Shown piece by piece: positions 1-6,194 of a stretch of 11,164 nt of DNA. A program made the position numbers and the translations under genes. How positions within the stretch are numbered: position 1 is the first letter of the stretch; each line of letters opens with the position of its first letter. The stretch is from Stenotrophomonas sp. GTDB taxonomy: Bacteria > Pseudomonadota > Gammaproteobacteria > Xanthomonadales > Xanthomonadaceae. The stretch spans positions 1 through 11,164 of the forward strand of contig DQIG01000307.1 in assembly GCA_003525885.1 (NCBI GenBank). The letters are read 5' to 3'. The notes below the pieces were generated by a model that did not search any database, was not told where the DNA came from, and saw only the letters and a program-made list of their open reading frames with translations.

Positions 1-39
1 ATGGGTTTACGGCGTGTCCTGCGCCGGCCCATCCGGCCC

Positions 40-73
40 TGCCCCGCAGTGGTAATCAAGACGCCGCGGGGCA
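40..73 (-). terminator. Candidate terminator hairpin after the TonB receptor gene
   Basis: A perfect 8-bp inverted repeat, TGCCCCGC (40-47) and GCGGGGCA (66-73), encloses an 18-nt loop. It starts 12 nt beyond the stop codon of the leftward receptor gene. No clean T-tract follows on the minus strand, so it may act as a 3' mRNA-stabilising hairpin rather than a true intrinsic terminator. Confidence 0.4.
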
Positions 74-84
74 ACGCTTTCGAC

Positions 85-2397
85 TTAGAACTCCGCCGCC
101 ACCGTCATGAACAGCTGCCGCGGTGCGCTCGCATGGATCGCATAGCGCGTGCCCTTCGGATCGGTCGGTGCGAACGAGCTCAGCTGGCCGGCGTAGCGCT
201 TGTTGGTCAGGTTGGTCGCGTTCAACGATACCCGCACGTTGCGCAGGCCCAGGCCCGGGCCGAAATCGTAGCCAGCACCGGCGTCGAAGGTGGTCACGCC
301 CGGCACCGACTGGTCGTTGGTGTAGGTGTAGTAGCGCTTGCCGGTGTACTTGGCACGCAGGCTGGCGAAGAAGCCGTCGCGGTTCCAGCTGATCTCACTG
401 GAGGCCATGCGCTGCGGCGTATCCACGGTGATCTTGCCGGCCACCGGCACCACCGCACCGCCGGACAGGTAGTCGTCCTCGTAGGTGGTCTTGTTCCAGG
501 ACAGCGCGTTGTACCACTGCAGGCCATCGATCGGCTTGAAGATGAAGGTCAGTTCCGCGCCGTAGCTCTTCACCGAACCGACGTTGATGAAGCGCGTCAC
601 GCACTCCGGACGCGTGCCGACCTCGATGCTCGAGCACGGGTTCAGCGACAGCAGGCGGTTGTCGAACTTGACGTTGTAGGCCGCGATCGACGCCTGGTAC
701 TTCTCGCCGAAGGTGCGGAAGCCGGCTTCCAGGCTCTTGGACTTCTCCGGCTCCAGCCCGGCGCTGGCCGCGAACGATTCCGGCGACACCTGCAGCGGGC
801 CGCCGCTGCCACCGCCGACGAAGGCGGCGATGTTCTCGGCGTAGGAGGCGAACAGCTCATTGTTGGCGTTGAGCTTGAAGCCCAGGCCCACCTGCGGCAG
901 CACCGATTCCTTGGCGGTCAGCGTGCCCGAAGCAATGCTGGTTTCCACGCCGGGCTGCGCGGTGGCGCGCATGCGGGTGTTGGGGCTCTTGATGCCCACG
1001 TCCACGGTCAGGCGCTGGTCCAGGAAGCGCATGCGGTCCTGCACGTAGAACTGGCGCGTGCGGATGTCGAAGTCCTGGTTGAACAGCAGGCGGTCCGGGT
1101 TCTTCAGGTACAGGTCGTCCAGGAACGGGCCGCTGATGTAGTAGAAGTTGCGCGACACGTTATGGTCGTTCTGCTCGTACCACAGGCCGGCTTCCAGCTC
1201 GTGGATGCCCACCGTCCACGACAGCGCGGCGGTCAGGCCATCGCGGTTGATCGTGTAGTTGGTGCTGCGGATCGAGATCGGCAGCATCTTGTCGGTGCCC
1301 GGGTAGGACGGCTGGCCCGGTGCCCACCAGTGGCCCTGGCCACGGTTGTCGTGGTGGTAGGCCAGCAGCTTCAGGCGGCCCTGCTCGCCCAGGCGCAGGT
1401 CGGCATCGACCGAGTACAGGTTGTCGTCGCGCAGCGCACGGCTCTGGTAGTACGCATCGTCGATGCTGTTGACGCCGCCGCTGAACGCGCAGCGCGCCTT
1501 GTTGTAGGTGCCCGGCGCGCAGTACGCGGCAGCGACGGCGCGGTCCCAGTCCGGTGCGTAGATGTTCCAGTCATAGCCCAGGCCGCGGGCCAGCATGTCC
1601 TTGGACAGGTACGCGTAGTTGGCCTGGCTGGCGCGCGAGGTCGCCACGAACGCGCCGAAGCGGTGGTCGCCGACATTCCACACCGCCTTGGCATTGAACT
1701 GGCGGGTGGTCTGGTTCTGGTACGGCGCGGCCCACATGTCCTGGTCCTGGTGCACGCCGGACACATAGGCCGAGAAGCCGTTGAGGTCGCCGGTGTCCAC
1801 GCGCAGGTAGCCGCGGCGCTGGTTGTTGTCGCCGACGGTGACGCTGGCGCGGCCACCGAATTCGGTGGACGGGTCCATCGAGAAATACTGGATGGTGCCG
1901 CCCAGGTTGCTGGTCGAGGCCACGCCCAGCGAACCGATGCCCTGCGACAGTTCGGCGCCGGCCAGGTTCTCGGCGATGATCGCGCGGGCGATGCTCAGGC
2001 CGTTGTAGTTGCCGTAGCTGTTGTCGCCCAGCGGAATGCCGTCCAGCGTGTAACCGAGGCGGCTCTTGTCGAAGCCGCGCAGGCTGATGGTCTGCGATTC
2101 CTCGTTGGCACCGAAGGCATCGTTGGACTGCACCGACACGCCCGGCAGGCGGTCGAGGATCTTCTGGCCACTGGTCCCCGGCGGCAGCACCTGCTTGTCG
2201 ACGGCGGTGATGCGCTGCACCTGGCGGGTCTCGCCCTGGCCGATCACGGAGACGGTATCGAGCGTCTGCGCGCTCAGCGCGGCATCGGTGCTGGCGCCGG
2301 TATCGGCGGCGGTGGCGGCATGGGCGCTGGCGGCGGCGGAGAGCGCGATCGCCACGGCGATCGTCAGGTGTCGGGTCTGCATGGTGGTCCGTTGCAT
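85..2397 (-). CDS. TonB-dependent outer-membrane receptor
   Basis: This 770-residue protein should be a gated outer-membrane beta-barrel that imports a scarce ligand using TonB-ExbBD energy. Residues 1-27 form a signal peptide ending in SAHA. A TonB-box-like stretch (LDTVSVI) lies at about 46-52. The plug domain runs from about 66 to 175, with LPGVSVQSND, ISLRGFD and TLDGIPLGDN motifs. The rest is barrel, ending in a terminal Phe (VAAEF) as expected for BamA-inserted proteins. The length is normal and the frame intact. A second Met five codons in (start at 2382) gives an equally good signal peptide, and neither start has a strong ribosome site. The ligand cannot be read from sequence. A ferric-citrate or other metal-citrate complex is only suggested by the citrate transporter upstream. 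The gene is separated from that operon by 212 nt with candidate terminators, so it is probably transcribed on its own. Confidence 0.92.
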   Translation of the reverse strand: MQRTTMQTRHLTIAVAIALSAAASAHAATAADTGASTDAALSAQTLDTVSVIGQGETRQVQRITAVDKQVLPPGTSGQKILDRLPGVSVQSNDAFGANEESQTISLRGFDKSRLGYTLDGIPLGDNSYGNYNGLSIARAIIAENLAGAELSQGIGSLGVASTSNLGGTIQYFSMDPSTEFGGRASVTVGDNNQRRGYLRVDTGDLNGFSAYVSGVHQDQDMWAAPYQNQTTRQFNAKAVWNVGDHRFGAFVATSRASQANYAYLSKDMLARGLGYDWNIYAPDWDRAVAAAYCAPGTYNKARCAFSGGVNSIDDAYYQSRALRDDNLYSVDADLRLGEQGRLKLLAYHHDNRGQGHWWAPGQPSYPGTDKMLPISIRSTNYTINRDGLTAALSWTVGIHELEAGLWYEQNDHNVSRNFYYISGPFLDDLYLKNPDRLLFNQDFDIRTRQFYVQDRMRFLDQRLTVDVGIKSPNTRMRATAQPGVETSIASGTLTAKESVLPQVGLGFKLNANNELFASYAENIAAFVGGGSGGPLQVSPESFAASAGLEPEKSKSLEAGFRTFGEKYQASIAAYNVKFDNRLLSLNPCSSIEVGTRPECVTRFINVGSVKSYGAELTFIFKPIDGLQWYNALSWNKTTYEDDYLSGGAVVPVAGKITVDTPQRMASSEISWNRDGFFASLRAKYTGKRYYTYTNDQSVPGVTTFDAGAGYDFGPGLGLRNVRVSLNATNLTNKRYAGQLSSFAPTDPKGTRYAIHASAPRQLFMTVAAEF

Positions 2398-2518
2398 TGG
2401 GGGTGGTCACCGGCACGCGTGCGCGGTGCATCGCCACTATGCGAACGGAACATGAAACCTTCTTTACGAAAAAACAACGAACGGTGCAGGGCACCCGCGC
2501 ATGTCCCGCAGCCGGATG

Positions 2519-2538
2519 AAAAAGGGGCCGGATTCCCC
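2519..2538 (-). terminator. Possible intrinsic terminator of the porin-CitMHS-SDR operon
   Basis: Read on the minus strand, GGGG, a 7-nt centre and CCCC are followed directly by five T residues. The stem is only about 4 bp, so this is a weak intrinsic terminator. It lies about 70 nt after the stop codon of the dehydrogenase gene and upstream of the TonB receptor gene. Confidence 0.35.
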
Positions 2539-2585
2539 TCGCGAGCGAAGGTTCACCAGCCCCGCGCACTCCGTGGGGGAGGCGG

Positions 2586-2602
2586 TCCACGCGTTGCGTG
2601 GA
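2586..2602 (-). repeat. Hairpin directly after the dehydrogenase stop codon
   Basis: A perfect inverted repeat, TCCACGC-GTT-GCGTGGA, starts 7 nt past the dehydrogenase stop codon. It has a 7-bp stem and 3-nt loop. No T-tract follows, so 3'-end protection or part of a tandem terminator with the hairpin at 2519-2538 is more likely than termination alone. Confidence 0.45.
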
Positions 2603-2609
2603 GGAGGGC

Positions 2610-3350
2610 TTAGCCCATGTACAGGCCGCCGTTGACCGGATAGTCGGCGCCGGTCACATACGAGGCTTCGTCCGAAGCCAGCCACGCGCACAGGCCGGCC
2701 ACTTCTTCGGGGCGACCCAGGCGGCGCACCGGCACCGATGCGGCCAAGCGGTCCAGTACATCCGGCGGGAAGCTGCTGATCGCCTGGCTGGCGATGTAGC
2801 CGGGCGACAGCGTGTTGACGGTGACCCCGCGCGAGGCCACTTCCGCCGCCAGCGCACGGCTGAAGCCATGCATCGCGGCCTTGGCGGTGGCGTAGTTCAC
2901 CTGCCCGATCTGGCCCTTGTGGGCACTGACCGAACCGATGTTGATGATGCGGCCCCAGCCGCGCGTGGCCATGCCGTCGACCACCTGCTTGGTCAGGTTG
3001 AACAGCGAATTGAGGTTGGAGGCGATCACCGCATTCCAGTCCTCCACCGTCATCTGCCGGAACAGCAGGTCGCGGCTGCCACCGGAGTTGTTGACCAGCA
3101 CGTCCACCTCGCCGACCTCGGCGCGCACCTTGGCGAACGCGGCGCTGGTCGAAGCCCAGTCGGTGGCGTTGCCTTCGGAGGCGATGAAATCAAAGCCCTG
3201 TTCGCGCTGCTCGCGCAGCCAGTTGGCCTTGCGTGGCGAGTTCGGCGCGCAGCCGGCAACCACGGTGTGGCCGCTGCGGGCCAGGCTCTGGCAGATGGCA
3301 GTGCCGACACTGCCCATTCCACTGGTGACGTAAGCGATTCGAAGCGTCAT
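2610..3350 (-). CDS. phbB: Short-chain dehydrogenase, acetoacetyl-CoA reductase (PhaB/PhbB)-like
   Basis: A 246-residue cytoplasmic SDR of classical length. The catalytic Ser140, Tyr153 and Lys157 are present (NIGSVSAHKGQIGQVNYATAK). The NNxG motif reads NNSG at 87-90. The Rossmann cofactor motif is odd: the PhaB group usually has TGGMGGIG, but here residues 9-16 are TSGMGSVG, so two canonical glycines are serines. The C-terminal part (PGYIxS, VPxRRLGxPEEVAGLCAWLAS, NGGLYMG) is PhaB-like, which suggests NADPH-dependent reduction of acetoacetyl-CoA to 3-hydroxybutyryl-CoA. A strong AAGGAG site lies 8 nt upstream of the ATG. Only 24 nt separate it from the transporter stop codon, so it is the last gene of that operon. 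No PHB synthase or thiolase is in the window, so the true substrate could be another 3-oxoacyl thioester. The SDR fold is near certain; the substrate is inferred. Confidence 0.85.
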   Translation of the reverse strand: MTLRIAYVTSGMGSVGTAICQSLARSGHTVVAGCAPNSPRKANWLREQREQGFDFIASEGNATDWASTSAAFAKVRAEVGEVDVLVNNSGGSRDLLFRQMTVEDWNAVIASNLNSLFNLTKQVVDGMATRGWGRIINIGSVSAHKGQIGQVNYATAKAAMHGFSRALAAEVASRGVTVNTLSPGYIASQAISSFPPDVLDRLAASVPVRRLGRPEEVAGLCAWLASDEASYVTGADYPVNGGLYMG

Positions 3351-3374
3351 TGCAGAAGGCTCCTTGGCAAAGGG

Positions 3375-4706
3375 TCAGGCGGCGAGGGGGTACAGGCCGA
3401 ACAGCAGGCTGCCGACCATCAGCAGCATCGAGATGGCGATGGCCCACTTCAGGGTGAACTTCTGGTGGTCGGCGAACTCGACCTTGGCCAGGCCCACCAG
3501 CAGGTAGGTGGAGGGCACCAGCGGGCTGAGCAGGTGCACCGGCTGTCCGGCCAGCGACGCGCGCGCCATTTCCACCGGGGTGATGCCGTAGTTGCTGGCC
3601 GCCTCGGACAGGATCGGCAGCACGCCGAAGTAGAACGCGTCGTTGGACATGAAGAAGGTGAACGGCATCGACGCCACCGCCGTGATCACCGCCAGGTACG
3701 GGCCCCACGACTCCGGAATCACCGCCAGGAAGCTGTGCGACATCGCTTCGACCATGCCGGTGTTGTTGAGGATGCCGGTGAAGATGCCGGCGGCGAAGAT
3801 CAGCGACACCACCGACAGCACGTTGCCGGCATGGTTGACCACGCGGCGGCGCTGTTCGGCCAGGTTCGGGTAGTTGATCACCAGGGCGATGGCGAAGCCG
3901 ACCATGAACAGCACCGGCATCGGCAGCACGCCGATGATCAGCGCGGTCATCAGCGCCACGGTCAGGGCCAGGTTGACCCACAGCAGCTTCGGCCGCTTGA
4001 TGTCCTCGGCGTCTTCCACGGTCGGCAGCGGGTTGCTGTCATCGGACACGCTGTTGTCCATCCAGGTGCCGCCCTTGGGCAGGGTCACCACGCCGAGGCG
4101 ACGGCGTTCCTTCAGGCCCAGGTACCAGGCCAGCAGCAGCACGCCAGCACAGGCGATCACCATCGACGGGATCAGCGGCACGAACACATCGGCCGGGTCC
4201 ACGTGCAGCGCGGTGGCCGCGCGTGCGGTCGGGCCGCCCCACGGGGTCAGGTTCATCACGCCGCCGGCGAGGATGGTCACGCAGGTCATGTTCAGCGCGT
4301 TCATGCCCAGCCGCTGGTACAGCGGCAGCATCGCCGAGACAGTGATCATGTAGGTGGTCGAGCCATCACCATCGAGCGAGATCAGCATCGCCAGCACTGC
4401 GGTGCCGAGCACGATCTTCATCGGATCGCCCTTGACGAAGCGCAGGATCACCCGCACCAGCGGATCGAACAGGCCGGCATCGATCATCACCCCGAAGTAG
4501 AGGATGGCGAACATCAGCATCACACCGGTCGGCGCGATCTTCTTGATGCCCTCCAGCATCATTTCGTCGATGTTGGCGCCGAAGCCGCCGATCAGCGCGA
4601 ACAGGATGGGGATGGTGATCAGGGCGACGAGCGGCGACAGGCGCTTGCTCATGATCAAGTACATGAACGTAATGACCATGCCAAAGCCGAGGATGCTCAG
4701 CATCAT
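3375..4706 (-). CDS. citH: CitMHS-family citrate (metal-citrate:H+) transporter
   Basis: A 443-residue inner-membrane transporter with about 12 hydrophobic segments and a hydrophilic central loop near 200-235. Family landmarks include LDGDGSTTY at 111-119 and PWGGPTARAA at 155-164, both typical of the CitMHS (CitM/CitH) symporters. These take up citrate complexed with a divalent metal, driven by protons. The length matches the family. An AAGGAG site lies 7 nt before the first of two adjacent ATG codons (4706 and 4703). The gene sits between an OprO/P-type porin and an SDR, and the divergent operon encodes a TctDE-like pair. As I recall, a Xanthomonas campestris pv. vesicatoria citH gene was reported to be positively regulated by TctDE, which fits this layout. 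The metal preference cannot be read from sequence. Confidence 0.9.
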   Translation of the reverse strand: MMLSILGFGMVITFMYLIMSKRLSPLVALITIPILFALIGGFGANIDEMMLEGIKKIAPTGVMLMFAILYFGVMIDAGLFDPLVRVILRFVKGDPMKIVLGTAVLAMLISLDGDGSTTYMITVSAMLPLYQRLGMNALNMTCVTILAGGVMNLTPWGGPTARAATALHVDPADVFVPLIPSMVIACAGVLLLAWYLGLKERRRLGVVTLPKGGTWMDNSVSDDSNPLPTVEDAEDIKRPKLLWVNLALTVALMTALIIGVLPMPVLFMVGFAIALVINYPNLAEQRRRVVNHAGNVLSVVSLIFAAGIFTGILNNTGMVEAMSHSFLAVIPESWGPYLAVITAVASMPFTFFMSNDAFYFGVLPILSEAASNYGITPVEMARASLAGQPVHLLSPLVPSTYLLVGLAKVEFADHQKFTLKWAIAISMLLMVGSLLFGLYPLAA

Positions 4707-4750
4707 CTGCGGACTCCTTGCGAGTACAGGACGTGGGGGAGTGGAAGGGG

Positions 4751-4769
4751 CCCGGGCGGCATGCCCGGG
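4751..4769 (-). repeat. Intercistronic GC-rich hairpin between porin and citrate transporter
   Basis: A perfect 7-bp inverted repeat, CCCGGGC-GGCAT-GCCCGGG, lies in the 72-nt gap between the porin stop and the transporter start. On the minus-strand transcript it is followed by CCCCTTCC, not a T-run. It could partly terminate transcription or protect the upstream porin message, giving more porin than transporter from one operon. Confidence 0.5.
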
Positions 4770-4778
4770 AATTCGGGC

Positions 4779-5954
4779 TTAGAAGTCGAACTGCAGGCGG
4801 CCGGTGACCGCGCGCGTGCGGTCCACCGTCACCCCGGCCAGGCGGTCGCGGTTGCGGCTTTCGATCACGTTGAGCATGAAGCGGAGGTTGTCGCGCAGGT
4901 ACCAGTTGCCACCCAGCGTCCACGCTTCGGTGCTGCCACGGCGCAGGTCCGGCGCGCCATCGAGGTGCTGCGCACCCCACATCTGGTCGTAGCGCAGCGC
5001 CACTTCGAAGGCACCGGCCTTGTGGCGGATGTCCTTCACCCGAGCAAATCGACCGGTCTTGCGGTCGTAGGCGCGGCTTTCGCCGGTGACGAACCAGCTG
5101 AGCATGCCGTAGGCGGCCATCACATTGCCGCGTTGCGCACCGTCATCGAAGGTGGCGCCACTGAACTCGCCTTGCCACGACAGCGGGCCGCGCACCTGCG
5201 CGTATTCCAGCGACCACTTGTTCACGTCGGTATCGCGGCCGGCGGAGAAGTCGACCAGGGTCAGGCGGCTCTCGTCGGACAGGTGACCGGCCGGGCGCGG
5301 GCGGATGCGCAGGCCGGGCACGCCATTGGCGCCGGGGTTGTCGTAGGCCTCGCGAGCCAGCGACAGGCCCAGGTGCAGCACGTCACCGTCGCTGGGCGAG
5401 GGCGCCCAGGTGACGCGACCACCCGCCGCGCGGCCCTTCACCTGCCAGGCGTCGATGCTCTCCAGGCTGTAGAGGCTGGCCGCCCAGGTGAAGTCACCGG
5501 GGTTGGCCTGCCAGGACGCACCCAGGCGGTACAGCGGCGCCAGCGTGGTGCCGGCGTTGCCGCGCTCCAGGAAGCTGCCGTAGTTGGAGCTGGTGCGGTC
5601 ATCCAGCGAGAAGTACTGCTTGAACTGGCCCACGGTCAGCTTGCCGGCCTTGCCGAAGCTGCGTGCCAGGTAGACATCCTTGGCCTCGACGCGGTCGCCG
5701 GAGAAGTCGGCTTCCAGCTTGTAGTCGACCACGAAGAACTTGCCCGACACGTCCACCCAGGCACGGCGGATCTCGGTGTCGTCCTTGTTCGGGGTGCCGC
5801 GGTTGTCGTTGTCGAAGGTGGCGAAGTCCAGGTGCAGGCGGCCACCGAGTGTGGCAGTGACCGGACGGTCGTCTTCGGCGGCAAAGGCCGGCGCCGACAA
5901 GGCAGCCAGAGCCATCATGGCGGCAGGACGCCGCCAGGCAAACGTGAATTCCAC
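4779..5954 (-). CDS. OprO/OprP-family (phosphate/polyphosphate-selective type) porin
   Basis: A 391-residue outer-membrane porin matching the phosphate-selective porin O and P family. Evidence includes the N-terminal GGRLHLDFATFDND, the segment DDTEIRRAWVDVSGKFFVVD (residues about 51-70), FSGDRVEAKDVYLAR, and GQFKQYFSLDDRTSSN, plus a C-terminal FDF ending in Phe. I chose the GTG at 5954 because GGGAGG lies a few nt upstream and translation from it starts a clean signal peptide, cut after residue 25 (APAFA). An upstream ATG at 6032 would add 26 residues without signal character. The gene heads an operon with the citrate transporter. Members of this family pass phosphate or pyrophosphate, but relatives in other operons may carry other anions. 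Citrate or a metal-citrate complex is inferred here. The 5' leader holds a dyad and a Pho-box-like repeat lies about 80 nt upstream. Confidence 0.9.
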   Translation of the reverse strand: MEFTFAWRRPAAMMALAALSAPAFAAEDDRPVTATLGGRLHLDFATFDNDNRGTPNKDDTEIRRAWVDVSGKFFVVDYKLEADFSGDRVEAKDVYLARSFGKAGKLTVGQFKQYFSLDDRTSSNYGSFLERGNAGTTLAPLYRLGASWQANPGDFTWAASLYSLESIDAWQVKGRAAGGRVTWAPSPSDGDVLHLGLSLAREAYDNPGANGVPGLRIRPRPAGHLSDESRLTLVDFSAGRDTDVNKWSLEYAQVRGPLSWQGEFSGATFDDGAQRGNVMAAYGMLSWFVTGESRAYDRKTGRFARVKDIRHKAGAFEVALRYDQMWGAQHLDGAPDLRRGSTEAWTLGGNWYLRDNLRFMLNVIESRNRDRLAGVTVDRTRAVTGRLQFDF

Positions 5955-5968
5955 AAACCCTCCCAGGT

Positions 5969-5983
5969 GCGCGCCAGGCGCGC
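5969..5983. repeat. Leader dyad just upstream of the porin ribosome site
   Basis: GCGCGCC-A-GGCGCGC is a 15-nt near-perfect palindrome ending about 14 nt before the GTG start. In RNA it can form a 5-bp GCGCG/CGCGC stem with a CCTGG loop. It could stabilise the porin mRNA, affect its translation, or be a protein-binding dyad. Confidence 0.45.
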
Positions 5984-5994
5984 GGCAATCGTGG

Positions 5995-6008
5995 GCACCG
6001 GACGGTGC
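5995..6008. repeat. 14-bp dyad in the divergent control region
   Basis: GCACCG-GA-CGGTGC is a 6-bp inverted repeat with a 2-bp centre, midway between the CTGTCA repeats and the porin start. The tight centre suits a dimeric DNA-binding protein better than an RNA hairpin. No regulator is assigned. Confidence 0.35.
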
Positions 6009-6033
6009 GCCGCCGCAGTCTGGGTCGGGCAAG

Positions 6034-6051
6034 CTGTCATCGTCCTGTCAA
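6034..6051 (+). promoter_or_regulatory. Pho-box-like direct repeat (PhoB or TctD site)
   Basis: Two copies of CTGTCA (6034-6039 and 6045-6050) lie exactly 11 bp apart, in CTGTCAT-CGTC-CTGTCAA. The E. coli PhoB box is CTGTCAT, a 4-bp AT-rich spacer, then CTGTCAT/C. Both repeats and the spacing agree, while the spacer here is GC-rich. OmpR/PhoB-family regulators, including the TctD-like one encoded at 6195, bind direct repeats with this period. The site is about 80 nt from the porin start and about 145 nt from the tctD start. On the minus strand it also contains a perfect TTGACA, but no good -10 element follows at 17 nt. Confidence 0.55.
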
Positions 6052-6080
6052 CGGATTGTGCGGTGCAGCGTAAAAGACCG

Positions 6081-6095
6081 CCGGGCACGGCCCGG
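6081..6095. repeat. Small dyad in the divergent control region
   Basis: CCGGGC-ACG-GCCCGG is a perfect 6-bp inverted repeat with a 3-nt centre. It lies between the CTGTCA repeats and the SMAG-like element. Such short GC-only dyads arise by chance in DNA this rich in G+C, so it is recorded at low confidence. Confidence 0.3.
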
Positions 6096-6118
6096 TGCTG
6101 CCCATGCGGTGTATCCCG

Positions 6119-6140
6119 GTAGCGCCGGTCCATGACCGGC
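6119..6140 (+). repeat. SMAG-like (GTAG-headed) REP palindrome
   Basis: A GTAG tetranucleotide (6119-6122) is followed by a perfect 7-bp stem, GCCGGTC-CAT-GACCGGC. This is the build of the SMAG/REP elements that are scattered between genes in Stenotrophomonas maltophilia and mobilised by RAYT transposases. It lies in the divergent control region, upstream of tctD. It may be neutral, or it may shape local transcription. Confidence 0.65.
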
Positions 6141-6162
6141 GGGCGGACCCGGCGGCATGCGG

Positions 6163-6168
6163 TAGCAT
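6163..6168 (+). promoter_or_regulatory. Possible -10 element of the tctDE operon
   Basis: TAGCAT resembles the sigma-70 -10 consensus and would give a transcript start about 20 nt before the tctD ATG. No recognisable -35 lies 17 nt upstream, as expected if an activator were needed. This is a guess from position and sequence alone. Confidence 0.3.
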
Positions 6169-6194
6169 TCGGTTCCGCTCCTACACGTGTGCCC

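Noticed and set aside
2401..2500. A sigma-70 promoter for the TonB receptor around CATAGT on the minus strand
   Set aside because: A weak -10 match exists, but no -35 at suitable spacing could be identified, so it is not listed as a feature. No clear Fur box was seen either.
1..2613. A plus-strand open frame of 870 codons opposite the TonB receptor
   Set aside because: The same antisense effect; the minus-strand receptor has a signal peptide, plug and barrel features, while this frame has none.
5985..6005. A sigma-54-like GG...GC element upstream of the porin (minus strand)
   Set aside because: The distance between the GG and GC pairs is one base too long for the -24/-12 consensus and the other positions match poorly.
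5955..6032. Porin start at the upstream ATG (6032)
   Set aside because: The extra 26 residues lack signal-peptide character, while the GTG at 5954 has a ribosome site and begins a normal signal peptide.
6045..6050. Perfect TTGACA as a -35 box for the porin on the minus strand
   Set aside because: No acceptable -10 hexamer lies 16-18 nt downstream, and the bases are better explained as part of the CTGTCA direct repeat.
2598..6122. A plus-strand open frame of 1174 codons opposite the SDR, transporter and porin genes
   Set aside because: It is antisense to three well-supported genes, its translation is rich in H, R, G, Q and A with no domain pattern, and long open antisense frames are expected in high-GC DNA with strong third-position bias.
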